From positions 1-64,000 of the forward strand of contig NZ_SSOB01000041.1 of NCBI RefSeq assembly GCF_004801405.1: DNA of 64,000 nucleotides, given 5' to 3'. Below the pieces are notes generated by a model. It had not been told where the DNA came from and made no database searches. It worked only from the letters and a program-made list of their open reading frames with translations. Below, piece after piece: positions 43,012 to 50,757 of the stretch. Made by a program: the position numbers and the translations under genes. This stretch comes from Cohnella fermenti. GTDB taxonomy: Bacteria; Bacillota; Bacilli; Paenibacillales; Paenibacillaceae. Position 1 is the first letter of the stretch. The number at the start of each line of letters is the position of its first letter.

Positions 43012-43317
43012 ATGGAAGCATTATCGGAATGGTTGTTGGCCGTATTTCGCAAACGAATGGACGCATTGGATGCGAACATCGCCCGAAATAGCAGGGAAAC
43101 CGTAAAGTACCGGCAAACTGCCGAATTTCGGGAGCGGCTTTGTCAAATGCTCTCCAAGGAACAATTCGAATTGTTGGCGGAATGGGAGGCGGGCATGAAC
43201 GAGCGATTTTCGACAGAGCGGGAGACCTGGTATTTGAGCGGCCTGTCGGACGGAATCGCATTGACCATGGAGATGGATGAACTGAGTCGCGGATTGCCCA
43301 AACGGAAAAAGGAATAG
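43012..43317 (+). CDS. Small helical protein, paralogue of 43699
   Basis: A 101-residue helical protein: MEALSEWLLAVFRKRMDALD, CQMLSKEQFELLAEWEAGMN, then TWYLSGLSDGIALTMEMDEL. It aligns over its whole length with the product of 43699 (WLQAAFSKRID, LAKEQHQAFGEWEDKI, MYLRGFLDGFQVY). The E-x-x-Y-L-x-G-x-x-D-G tail is seen in several small ICE/phage proteins of unknown function. It has its own promoter and terminator, so it is a single-gene unit. Confidence 0.6.
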   Translation: MEALSEWLLAVFRKRMDALDANIARNSRETVKYRQTAEFRERLCQMLSKEQFELLAEWEAGMNERFSTERETWYLSGLSDGIALTMEMDELSRGLPKRKKE

Positions 43318-43331
43318 GTTTTCTGGCTGCT

Positions 43332-43357
43332 TCCGCCCGCTGTGGCGGTATTTTTTT
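43332..43357 (+). terminator. Rho-independent terminator
   Basis: The stem CCGCC / GGCGG with loop CGCTGT is followed by TATTTTTTT. It ends the unit at 43012-43317. Confidence 0.75.
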
Positions 43358-43376
43358 GGAAAAGGACGGTGAGCCG

Positions 43377-43565
43377 ATGCTTTATGCAGAGTTCAAGCGC
43401 AAGTTGAGGCGGGCCTATCCGGATAACCACATCGCGTTTTCGTCCAACGTAGCGCAACATTTGGCTCAAGTCGGGCCGCTCAAATTGTACACGAATGCTG
43501 GCAGCGAGGCTATTTACGGCTTGATGAATGCCGTTTCCGTTGGGCGGGCAACCGGAATAGAGTAA
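43377..43565 (+). CDS. Small hypothetical protein
   Basis: A 62-residue protein (YAEFKRKLRRAYPDNHIAFS, VGPLKLYTNAGSEAIYGLMN). The start is ATG at 43377 with AAAGGACGGTGAG upstream. The family is not recognised. It lies after a terminator, so it needs either read-through or its own promoter, which was not found. Confidence 0.4.
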   Translation: MLYAEFKRKLRRAYPDNHIAFSSNVAQHLAQVGPLKLYTNAGSEAIYGLMNAVSVGRATGIE

Positions 43566-43639
43566 ATGCCGGATTCTGCCCAAGTCAGGAAAAGCGAATG
43601 CCTGTTAAGAGCTGCACCCTTCAACCTTTAATAAATTCC

Positions 43640-43668
43640 TTGCACATCCGCCGCGACAGAGTTACGAT
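43640..43668 (+). promoter_or_regulatory. Sigma-A promoter, member 2 of a repeated set
   Basis: TTGCAC (43640-43645), 17-nt spacer ending GACAGAGT, TACGAT (43663-43668), then ACGACAC around the start site. It matches the promoters at 42951 and 44157 beyond the -35/-10 boxes. Confidence 0.75.
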
Positions 43669-43698
43669 ACGACACAAATCTCGAGAGGGGTGGCGGAT

Positions 43699-44040
43699 GT
43701 GGAAGGAATTCCTGCATGGTTACAAGCGGCGTTCAGCAAGCGGATCGATACGATCGGTCAGTATATTCACATGAATCCTCGGCATCAATCGGCATGGGGG
43801 CAGGCTGCGGAAATGTTGGATAAGTTTCTATCTACGCTTGCGAAGGAACAACATCAGGCGTTTGGCGAATGGGAGGACAAGATCGGACTTCAGGAGGTCA
43901 AAGAAAAAGAAGAGATGTATCTGCGCGGATTCCTGGACGGCTTTCAGGTATATGCCTGCCTCCATGAGCTGATGGATGAAATGGCGGTTAAAGATCGCCA
44001 ATACGAGCGGCCCCCGGCATCCGATTCTTCCATGTCGTAA
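43699..44040 (+). CDS. Small helical protein, paralogue of 43012
   Basis: A 113-residue helical protein beginning VEGIPAWLQAAFSKRIDTIG (GTG start at 43699, 8 nt after GAGAGGGG; the alternative GTG at 43690 overlaps the ribosome site). It aligns with the protein at 43012-43317, including the conserved MYLRGFLDGF segment. It is transcribed from its own promoter and ends at its own terminator. Unknown function; possibly a small regulator or inhibitor carried by the element. Confidence 0.6.
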   Translation: MEGIPAWLQAAFSKRIDTIGQYIHMNPRHQSAWGQAAEMLDKFLSTLAKEQHQAFGEWEDKIGLQEVKEKEEMYLRGFLDGFQVYACLHELMDEMAVKDRQYERPPASDSSMS

Positions 44041-44046
44041 GGATCA

Positions 44047-44074
44047 AACCCGTCTAAATCGACGGGTTATTTTT
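44047..44074 (+). terminator. Rho-independent terminator
   Basis: The stem AACCCGTC / GACGGGTT is followed by ATTTTT. It ends the unit at 43699-44040. Confidence 0.75.
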
Positions 44075-44156
44075 ATGCTCACATTTCCGAATAGCAGAAG
44101 GAACCCGGTTTCAAGTCCGGTTGGCCGGTGGCGCATATTTGGACCTGAAAAGGACC

Positions 44157-44185
44157 TTGCTTGTTTGGACAGACAGAGTTATGCT
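44157..44185 (+). promoter_or_regulatory. Sigma-A promoter, member 3 of a repeated set
   Basis: TTGCTT (44157-44162), 17-nt spacer ending GACAGAGT, TATGCT (44180-44185), then CCGACAC. Together with 42951 and 43640 it defines the shared pattern TTGCnn, AGAGT, TAnnnT, CGACA. Confidence 0.75.
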
Positions 44186-44216
44186 CCGACACACCAAACA
44201 GGGAGGTGTGAGTGAA

Positions 44217-44444
44217 ATGGAAAAAGGTATCGATATGAAGACGGAGCAACTGGCCCTAATTGTAACCCGAGTATTATTCGATTGGCAGGATGCGGTACGA
44301 ACCGGAGATACCTCCATCTGCCGGCAATGTGAAAAAACGATTTTCGAAACAGTCGAGTTGCACGGTCTCTCGAAAGAATGGCTTGAACTTTATGCGCGCC
44401 TGAATGCCAACAAGCCAGACATTCAAGAAGATAAGGAGGCCTGA
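44217..44444 (+). CDS. Small hypothetical protein behind repeated promoter 3
   Basis: A 75-residue helical protein (KTEQLALIVTRVLFDWQDAV, CRQCEKTIFETVELHGLSKE) with one CxxC that could hold a metal or a disulphide. It is not clearly homologous to the two neighbours despite sharing their promoter type. The ATG at 44217 has GGGAGGTGTGAG upstream. It is followed by a terminator. Confidence 0.55.
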   Translation: MEKGIDMKTEQLALIVTRVLFDWQDAVRTGDTSICRQCEKTIFETVELHGLSKEWLELYARLNANKPDIQEDKEA

Positions 44445-44455
44445 TCATCTGTTGA

Positions 44456-44482
44456 AGCCTGCCCAATTGGTGGGCTTTTTTC
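44456..44482 (+). terminator. Rho-independent terminator
   Basis: The stem GCCCA / TGGGC (extended by AGCCTG on the left) is followed by TTTTTT. It ends the unit at 44217-44444. Confidence 0.7.
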
Positions 44483-44618
44483 ATTTGGGCGGGAAATCTA
44501 ACCGGTCGTTGCCGATGAACGGCACACAGCCCGACGTAGCGCGCGACAGACGGCAATTTCGGGTCGAGGTCACTTTTGAAAAACCACAAGAACTTATATA
44601 ATGAAAGGAGAGGGAGTA

Positions 44619-45134
44619 TTGTTAAGCAGGGCGGCGATTGTCATGTATCTGGAACAAATCAATGAAGAATTAAAGAAGCGCGGGCAGCACGGCGAAATCT
44701 GTTTGTTCGGCGGAGCGGTCATGTGTCTGGTTTTTCAAAGCCGAGACAGCACCAAAGATGTGGACGCCATCTTTGCCCCGACAAGCGAATTGTATGCGAT
44801 TATTAAAAATATTGCGAACGAACATCATCTGGCTTCGGATTGGCTGAATAATGCCGTAAAAGGTTTTTTGTCCAGCCGTCATGACGTCCGACTTTTTCGC
44901 AAGATGAGTCATCTCGATATTTTTACAGCCTCGCCGGAATATATGTTGGCCATGAAGACGTTGGCCGCGCGCACGTATGAGAGCAAGGATGTAGATGATA
45001 TCCGGTTTTTGCTCAAATACTTGAATATCCGGACGGTCGATCAAGCCTTGGCTGTGCTGGAGCGATTCTATCCGCAAAGCCGAGTATTGCCGAAAACGAC
45101 TTACCTGTTGGAGGAACTGTTGGTACATGAATAA
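44619..45134 (+). CDS. DUF6036-like nucleotidyltransferase
   Basis: A 171-residue protein of the nucleotidyltransferase fold. CLFGGAVMCLVF gives the GG turn, and SRDSTKDVDAIF gives the DxD-like metal pair (DVD). EYMLAMKTLAARTYESKDVD matches the DUF6036/AbiEii-like helical part. The start is TTG at 44619 after AAAGGAGAGGG; the ATG at 44601 overlaps that ribosome site. Such enzymes often act as one half of a toxin-antitoxin or abortive-infection pair; the gene 19 nt downstream is the likely partner. Confidence 0.65.
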   Translation: MLSRAAIVMYLEQINEELKKRGQHGEICLFGGAVMCLVFQSRDSTKDVDAIFAPTSELYAIIKNIANEHHLASDWLNNAVKGFLSSRHDVRLFRKMSHLDIFTASPEYMLAMKTLAARTYESKDVDDIRFLLKYLNIRTVDQALAVLERFYPQSRVLPKTTYLLEELLVHE

Positions 45135-45153
45135 TTGGGAAGGAGGGGCGAAC

Positions 45154-45528
45154 ATGACGGTGTGGCAAATTGTTCGCGATACGGCAATGAATCCGGATTC
45201 GTTTGCGATTCACTGCGGCAACTTTTTGGATGAATTTTATCGGGCCAACGTCGAGCAGAGATGGCGGATGGTGGAGCAGGAGCCGGATGTTCGTCCCGAC
45301 CTTCCCGAATATATGGCACCGTTTCTGGCAGCGATGGTTCACAAATTATGCAATGACTACGAGGTTGAGTGCCCCGCTTGGGTTCATCGTCCAAACTATG
45401 TTTTGAACGCGCCGCATTTCTGGTTGAATGCGAAAGGAAACTTGCGGCTCGTCCTGCTGATGGAAAGCCCGATCGAATTCAAAATTCGTAATCTTTTTGT
45501 TACGGCCAATACGCTTTCCAGAGCATGA
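45154..45528 (+). CDS. Probable partner of the nucleotidyltransferase
   Basis: A 124-residue soluble protein (NFLDEFYRANVEQRWRMVEQ, MAPFLAAMVHKLCNDY, PHFWLNAKGNLRLVLLMESP). No known family is recognised by eye. It starts 19 nt after the nucleotidyltransferase, with AAGGAGGGG upstream, so the two form one operon. A toxin-antitoxin-like or abortive-infection arrangement is inferred from gene order only. Confidence 0.5.
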   Translation: MTVWQIVRDTAMNPDSFAIHCGNFLDEFYRANVEQRWRMVEQEPDVRPDLPEYMAPFLAAMVHKLCNDYEVECPAWVHRPNYVLNAPHFWLNAKGNLRLVLLMESPIEFKIRNLFVTANTLSRA

Positions 45529-45595
45529 ACCGAATAAAGCGACTGCATTGAACGCCGGGAAAACGTAATCCCAACAACTGTGCATATTTATAAAA

Positions 45596-45626
45596 CTAAG
45601 CCGCCCTGTTATCGGGGCGGCTTAAG
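45596..45626. terminator. Strong GC hairpin
   Basis: TAAGCCGCCC (45597-45606) pairs with GGGCGGCTTA (45615-45624) around a TGTTATCG loop. The flanking T-run is poor on the plus strand. It probably ends the two-gene unit before it. Confidence 0.5.
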
Positions 45627-45649
45627 TGCGTAACGGGGGATTGGTAATC

Positions 45650-45799
45650 GTGAGAATTCAGTTTGTGTGCAAAAGTTGTGGCAAATCCATTCTGGTTGAC
45701 CCAAGAATTTATCAGCAGGAATACAAAGACCAGGACGATTGTCTGTCCTGTCGAAAGCCTGCCGGAGAAAAACGGAGAACCCGCAATGATGCGGTATGA
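45650..45799 (+). CDS. Zinc-ribbon-like 49-residue protein
   Basis: A GTG-initiated frame with two CxxC knuckles (FVCKSCGKSILV and CLSCRKPAG), typical of small zinc ribbons. A weak ribosome site (GGGGGA) lies upstream. It overlaps the next gene start by 14 nt. It may be a small nucleic-acid-binding protein. Function is unknown. Confidence 0.5.
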   Translation: MRIQFVCKSCGKSILVDPRIYQQEYKDQDDCLSCRKPAGEKRRTRNDAV

Positions 45800-45995
45800 A
45801 TGTTTGTTGCAGACGAAGGACTATCGATTGCGTATTTCCGTATTTACGGACGAACCGGACCAGCTTGAACGATTAGCGCGGCAGATCGCCATAGAACGTT
45901 TTCGGCAACTATATGGTGTCGAGAAAAAGATGTCCGATTTTACGCTGGTTTCAGTAGAATCCAAATCGAAATTCACAAGTGACAGTGGAATGTAG
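45786..45995 (+). CDS. Small hypothetical protein
   Basis: A 69-residue protein (MMRYECLLQTKDYRLRISVF, QLERLARQIAIERFRQLYG), starting at ATG 45786 inside the end of the zinc-ribbon gene. The beta-alpha layout looks like a small folded domain. Translational coupling to the upstream gene is likely. It lies just ahead of the recombinase gene. Confidence 0.45.
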   Translation: MMRYECLLQTKDYRLRISVFTDEPDQLERLARQIAIERFRQLYGVEKKMSDFTLVSVESKSKFTSDSGM

Positions 45996-46041
45996 AAGAT
46001 TCCCGTAACATTCATGTTGCGGTAGGGGGAGGAGGAAAAGG

Positions 46042-47064
46042 ATGAGCGACAATTTGGTTTCGTTCCCGCAAGAACCGTTCAAACCGACCAGACGTAAAAA
46101 CAGTCTTGTGATAGATATGAGTACTTTCAAGGGATCAGGGGCCAAGCTAAGCTGGGATGAGGCGGTTGAAATATACATTCGGGCAAAACAGGCGGAAACG
46201 GCTTCCCGGCGAACAGTCCAATATGAAAAGGAAAATTTGGACAGCTATAAAAGAATCATGACGGAACAAGAACTGATACCCAGTGTAGAAGACGTTACAA
46301 TACAAGTGATTAGGAGGCATTTTGTAACATATATGGTCGAAACGAAAGGCTACGCTTTGAATACGATTAACAATCGCATTCATACGTTAAAACGGTTTTT
46401 CTCATTTTTGCAGCGCGAAGGTTGGATTGCAAAGAATCCGACTGCTCTGCTTAAAAAACGTATTGGACAGCAAACCCCGATCTTTTCGTTAAACGAGGAG
46501 CAAGTTCTTCAGATGCTGGCTCAGCCGGATCAGCAAAAATTTACGGGTGTTCGGGACTATACGATGTTGATCTTGATGCTGGACACCGGACTACGACTTG
46601 GTGAAATTGTAGGCTTGAAGCTCGGTCAGGTTGAAATCAAATCGTGCTTTTTGACCGGCGTTTTAGGGAAAAGTCGCCGTCCGCGCGATGTTCCTTTCAG
46701 CGATGAAGTCCGGAAGGGGCTGCTGAAGTTTCTGAAAATAAGGGGAGAGTTGGAGTCGGACAGCTTGTTCGTCACGATTGACGGAGAGGCGCTTAAGATT
46801 CGCACTGTTCAAGAAATTATCAAAGAATATGGCGTTCAAGCCGGAATTAAGGACGTTCGGGTAAGTCCTCATACGCTGCGCCACACTTTCGCTAAGCTCT
46901 ACATGATGAATGGCGGAGATCCCTTCAGCCTGCAGGAGATTTTGGGGCATACAACACAGGATATGGTTAAGCGATATGTGAATCTGTGGAAACCGGAGAA
47001 GAAACTTCAGCATACGAAGGCGTCGCCGCTTACTCATCTGTTTCGGGGAAATGGTCGAAAATAA
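46042..47064 (+). CDS. Tyrosine recombinase/integrase 1
   Basis: A 340-residue XerC/D-like tyrosine recombinase. A SAM-like N-terminal core-binding domain (about 35-130) precedes the catalytic domain with Arg I in LDTGLRLGEIVGL, HxxR in SPHTLRHTFAKLYM, His II in EILGHTTQDM and nucleophile Tyr in VKRYVNL. All key residues are present, so it should be active. It is closely related to the two recombinases at 55-57 kb (same SPHT-RHT-AK and NGGD signatures). It lies at the junction between the GC-rich conjugation region and the AT-rich island, so it may be the ICE integrase. Confidence 0.9.
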   Translation: MSDNLVSFPQEPFKPTRRKNSLVIDMSTFKGSGAKLSWDEAVEIYIRAKQAETASRRTVQYEKENLDSYKRIMTEQELIPSVEDVTIQVIRRHFVTYMVETKGYALNTINNRIHTLKRFFSFLQREGWIAKNPTALLKKRIGQQTPIFSLNEEQVLQMLAQPDQQKFTGVRDYTMLILMLDTGLRLGEIVGLKLGQVEIKSCFLTGVLGKSRRPRDVPFSDEVRKGLLKFLKIRGELESDSLFVTIDGEALKIRTVQEIIKEYGVQAGIKDVRVSPHTLRHTFAKLYMMNGGDPFSLQEILGHTTQDMVKRYVNLWKPEKKLQHTKASPLTHLFRGNGRK

Positions 47065-47134
47065 GCCCTTTGTCGTTTCTAGACACGGCCTTGTTTCATG
47101 GGCCTGATTTGTTTCCTGGTTGATTATTGCAAAA

Positions 47135-47158
47135 AGCCCAAGGATTTAACCTTGGGCT
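47135..47158. terminator. Hairpin after recombinase 1
   Basis: AGCCCAAGG (47135-47143) pairs with CCTTGGGCT (47150-47158). The A-run on the left makes this a good terminator only for minus-strand transcription; on the plus strand it is just a stem. Confidence 0.55.
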
Positions 47159-47268
47159 CGCACCGGTGCTTCCGGATTTGCTATTATTATACTAAAGATA
47201 ATCCAATCTTTGAATCTCCATCAGAAAATTATTTAAGAGATTCAATCAACTTATTTTTTGGAGGTTCT

Positions 47269-47715
47269 ATGGGAGAACTTGAAGAACAGATAAGGTTATT
47301 TTATAAAGCGATATTAAACACGGAGGATTTACCGTTTCCATACAACAATTTTCCACACGGATGTTGTCAAGATGCGTCGTGGATTTTGCATAGATATTTA
47401 TTCGAAAAAGGATATACTTCTATTGATCTTGTTGGTGGAGAATATCACGGTGATAACGGGGAGTTTATGAGCCACGTTTGGCTTGAGCTTGACGGCACTA
47501 TTATTGATATTACGTACTCTCAATTTATTGATGAAGTCAGTGATGTTGTCATTACAGAAAATCGAAATTTACATCAAAAGTTCATTGAGAACTACAGATA
47601 TAGAAAACCTTACTGGGAAACTTATACGGATGGTCATACTTCAGACTTGCTAGACCATTTCTACAACAATGTAATAGAAAATGTAAATGTAACGAGGCAA
47701 AATTATGAGCCATAA
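47269..47715 (+). CDS. Transglutaminase-like (papain-fold) hypothetical protein
   Basis: A 148-residue AT-rich gene product. A candidate Cys-His-Asp triad is visible: CCQDASWIL (Cys near 31-32), GEFMSHVWLELDGTIIDIT (His near 67, Asp downstream). This arrangement of Cys at a helix start and H-x-W-x-x-x-x-G strands is typical of transglutaminase/papain-like enzymes. The start is ATG at 47269 after TTGGAGG. It overlaps the following gene by 11 nt. Peptidase, amidase or toxin activity are all possible. Confidence 0.5.
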   Translation: MGELEEQIRLFYKAILNTEDLPFPYNNFPHGCCQDASWILHRYLFEKGYTSIDLVGGEYHGDNGEFMSHVWLELDGTIIDITYSQFIDEVSDVVITENRNLHQKFIENYRYRKPYWETYTDGHTSDLLDHFYNNVIENVNVTRQNYEP

Positions 47716-48247
47716 TCTAATAAAGAAGCTAGAACCAATCGGCCACCAGGACACATACGATAAGGAGCCCTTTGAAGAGTATAAGAAGCGTGTAGCCCCT
47801 TTGCTTCCGAATTTCCCTGCGTGTGCTTTAGAGAATTGGATATACAGGCATTGGTCACAAATAAACGATTACGCATTTCTGGGTTTCGAAAGGATGGTCT
47901 TTAAAAATGAGTTATGGCCAAAAGATGACATCTATAATAATATCAAGTCGTATCACTCTGACATGATTGATTCCTTGGGTTATCAAATTTACGAACGGCA
48001 TGATAAAACTTGGCTACAGAAATACATATTAAAGTATAGGACTTGGAATGTACCAATTATTGTATATGAAAATAACACTTATCCTGAGATGGGTAAGCCA
48101 TATCATCTAATAGAGGGTCACCTTCGTCTTAACTACTTCAGGACAATCTATCGTAAAGAGAAGGAGGTTTTAAAAGATAATCATAGAGTTTGGGTTGTCA
48201 CAATACCAATTTCTGAGGAGGAATCCGGCAATCGAATCTCTAATTGA
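47705..48247 (+). CDS. ParB/sulfiredoxin-like hypothetical protein
   Basis: A 180-residue protein. VPIIVYENNTYPEMG followed by YHLIEGHLRLNYFRTIY resembles the ParB/sulfiredoxin-like nuclease or CTPase core (strand, then EGHxRL). The N-terminal part (FPACALENWIYRHWSQINDY) is helical and unassigned. The start ATG is inside the end of the transglutaminase-like gene, so the pair forms a coupled unit. This combination suggests a defence or toxin-antitoxin pair, which is inference. Confidence 0.5.
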   Translation: MSHNLIKKLEPIGHQDTYDKEPFEEYKKRVAPLLPNFPACALENWIYRHWSQINDYAFLGFERMVFKNELWPKDDIYNNIKSYHSDMIDSLGYQIYERHDKTWLQKYILKYRTWNVPIIVYENNTYPEMGKPYHLIEGHLRLNYFRTIYRKEKEVLKDNHRVWVVTIPISEEESGNRISN

Positions 48248-48322
48248 ATATAAATAATAAGATTGTTTTCGATATGATTTCATAACGGATCAACATAATT
48301 GATGAAAATTGGAGAATGAAAT

Positions 48323-49138
48323 ATGGCAAAGAAAGAACGATGTTTTTGCGGTAGCGGGAAGGCTTCAAAAAATTGTCATCGTGTTGCGTCAGAGAGCCGC
48401 GCGGCGAATCTATTTCGATTATACGATTTAGTAGATAAAGCTGTCGCTGCGTTCTTTGAAACAAAAGATGTTAAACCTCAATGTTTCTCGGGTTGCAATA
48501 ATTGTTGCAGTGATTTCTTTGCTGTCTCGGAAGTGGAGCTTGAAATAATCATGGATGACATTCATAATTCTTGGACTGAACAAGAAATTATCAACCTATA
48601 TAAAAAAGTCATGAACAATATCAGAACGTTTCAAGAAGCACATCCAGATTTGGACCATGCAATTCAGACACAACTTGATTATGAAGACAACCATAATAAT
48701 TTCAAGTCATTCAAAGGCGGTAGGACTAGAACAAGCTTCCCTTGTCCACTGTTGAATGAGAAGACTGGGAAATGTTCTGTTTATGAAAAACGTCCAATGG
48801 TTTGTAGAACGCACGGCACAACACACTTCGAGTTGGATGACAAACTAAACAAAATTGAAAGTGCGGTATGTGAGTACATCCCGAGCCGTTTAAAAAATAC
48901 TGAGAATACTCCGAACACTACAGTCTATCAGATGAAGTATGAAGAAATAGTTAACGTCACAACTAATAAGGGGTCACTATATATTCGGAAAATGCCTCTT
49001 TTCTATGGGATTCATTCATTGGCATATTTACAACAATTTAATCCTACAAAGTCGACTGTTGTAAATAGGCATAACTTGGATATGTCTATAAAAGAGAGCA
49101 ATGAGATGCAGCTTAAGAAGGCGGCATCCAAACGGTGA
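48323..49138 (+). CDS. YkgJ-type cysteine-cluster protein with SEC-C motif
   Basis: A 271-residue protein. Residues 6-19 (ERCFCGSGKASKNCH) form a SEC-C zinc knuckle. The YkgJ cluster follows: CFSGCNNCCSDFF near 55-66, then SFPCPLLNEKTGKCSVYEKR and PMVCRTHG, giving the C-x3-C-x2-CC...C...C...C pattern that binds zinc or an iron-sulphur cluster. The C-terminal 80 residues are unassigned. The role is unknown; such proteins are scattered in accessory islands. It ends before a hairpin terminator. Confidence 0.8.
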   Translation: MAKKERCFCGSGKASKNCHRVASESRAANLFRLYDLVDKAVAAFFETKDVKPQCFSGCNNCCSDFFAVSEVELEIIMDDIHNSWTEQEIINLYKKVMNNIRTFQEAHPDLDHAIQTQLDYEDNHNNFKSFKGGRTRTSFPCPLLNEKTGKCSVYEKRPMVCRTHGTTHFELDDKLNKIESAVCEYIPSRLKNTENTPNTTVYQMKYEEIVNVTTNKGSLYIRKMPLFYGIHSLAYLQQFNPTKSTVVNRHNLDMSIKESNEMQLKKAASKR

Positions 49139-49176
49139 TCTGTATGAATTGTTGAAGCAGGACGATAATCATTTAG

Positions 49177-49219
49177 AGCATGGTAGCCGTTGAAGTGGCC
49201 GCCATGCATTTTGCTTTTT
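49177..49219 (+). terminator. Rho-independent terminator
   Basis: GCATGGTAGCC pairs with GGCCGCCATGC across an 8-nt loop (some bulging), followed by ATTTTGCTTTTTTT. It ends the cysteine-cluster gene. Confidence 0.6.
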
Positions 49220-49530
49220 TTGAGGCCTAGTCCGATAATTATAACCGGTCGTAGAAGGGCATTCAGGTAATCCTCAAGGAGTAATACTACACTAAAGTGA
49301 ATTACTCATTTGTGATTTCATCTAGGGGAAGGTCAAGCTGTTTGAAATTATGGATTAAACTTAAGGCCCATGGTAATATTATCCTAAGTACTTACGTTGG
49401 ATATTAAATGATTAGTCATCACTAGATGGATAAAATGTATTGCGGGTAATCAATTTTTGGGGATTTACGAAGTTCGAAAAAAGTCGCTATTCGAAACCCT
49501 TGTAATCATTTAGCTTAGGAGAATTTAGAT
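49220..49530. other. Gap with no supported gene
   Basis: About 310 nt of AT-rich sequence. The only structure seen is a 7-bp inverted repeat GAGTAAT / ATTACTC (about 49279-49308). TAGGAG at 49516-49521, with good spacing to ATG 49531, is the ribosome site of the next gene. Confidence 0.4.
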
Positions 49531-50256
49531 ATGAATTTTAAGCATATTAATACGACTGAGTTCCATTTGTGGACAGATGTTTTGCACGCCAAAACACTCT
49601 CATGTCAGGCCCAAAACCCTTGGGATAGGGGCAGTTATGTTAGATGGTGTATCATTACGGGTTGGACTGTTTTGGAAATGGTTTTTAGACAGGTTCTGAA
49701 CGATGAAAGCATTGGTTATAGGTTCAAAGAAGATGTTGACAGGGCAATAAAGAACTTAGGTTTACCAAGTTTTAATTGGGGGGAAGGTATCTGGCAGAGA
49801 ATATTAGCTTTAAAAGATACAAGAAAGAATTTTGTTCATACAAATCTTGAACAAAATAAGCTATTTCTTGATACTTCAGTTGCCATAGATTATGTGAAAG
49901 GAATTCAAGACGGGATTCTTGAGATACATAAATACACTCGTACACCAATTCCCCAGTGGATATTATATGATGATGATAGAGGTTGGGATGATGGGAGCGA
50001 ATCTGGAATACATATATTGATCGAAAGACAAGGAGCAACAAAAGAAGATCCTCAATCGATCATAGTTAGTTATATATACAAAGGCAAGGAATACCCTACA
50101 GAAGTTCTTCCTGCAAACTCAGATTATTTGAAGACAGTAACTGATATGATCACAAACTTCCGATCTCCTATAACTGGTATCAAAGTTTATCAAGAAGGTA
50201 AAGTTATTTTTGAAACAACTCTGCAGATGCGTGGTTCATTTGAGTATCACTTATAA
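49531..50256 (+). CDS. HEPN-like hypothetical protein
   Basis: A 241-residue protein. The N-terminal 130 residues are helical and contain KDTRKNFVHTN (near residue 94-104), an R-x4-H motif of the HEPN RNase/apoptotic-nuclease superfamily. The C-terminal half is beta-rich and not recognised (HILIERQGATKEDPQSIIVS). HEPN proteins frequently serve as RNA-cleaving toxins or defence effectors, but many are inactive scaffolds. The gene stands alone in the AT-rich island with no visible antitoxin partner. Confidence 0.5.
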   Translation: MNFKHINTTEFHLWTDVLHAKTLSCQAQNPWDRGSYVRWCIITGWTVLEMVFRQVLNDESIGYRFKEDVDRAIKNLGLPSFNWGEGIWQRILALKDTRKNFVHTNLEQNKLFLDTSVAIDYVKGIQDGILEIHKYTRTPIPQWILYDDDRGWDDGSESGIHILIERQGATKEDPQSIIVSYIYKGKEYPTEVLPANSDYLKTVTDMITNFRSPITGIKVYQEGKVIFETTLQMRGSFEYHL

Positions 50257-50757
50257 GTTAAAGATTTCGCATAGCTTTAATTTTTTCAGCATAGATATAC
50301 GAACCAAGCGCTTGCAGGTTATGCGCAGAAAAAGAAATACGCACCTGACTTTTAAGTGATATACGAAGCTGGCGATCAAAGTATAACTTGACGTAATTCA
50401 GCAGTCAAATATTATTGCAAAGTGTTGACATGCTATTATGCCTGAAAAGTACTGATAATGGAGTAAAGCTTATAGATTTAGTTCAATCAGGGAAATGGGG
50501 GTAAAAATTTTTCTGCATACGATTCATATGGTGTGCCTAATATTGATGGTACGAAACGATATGTGACAGTACTGCTCAATGAAGAAAGAATTATAATCAA
50601 TAGCCCTTTGGTTGAGTCTTTCTGTTTTGTGTAAGGTAATATATCATTTTAGTCAAGCAATGAGAACCTCAAGACAGATTAAGATATTTCTCCCGAGCAC
50701 AACTAATAAAGCTTGTTCTCATAATCAAGAAATCAAGTATAAAAAGAGAGGGTTCTA
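50257..50757. other. Gap, possibly decayed sequence
   Basis: 500 nt with no open frame of natural composition. Short coding-like stretches near 50440-50630 are interrupted by stops and may be decayed genes. A ribosome site (AAAGAGAGGG) for the next gene ends the gap. Nothing else is recognised. Confidence 0.4.

Noticed and set aside
50430..50470. TTGACA followed by TATTAT/GATAAT words
   Set aside because: Spacing is 3 or 23 nt, not compatible with a sigma-A promoter.
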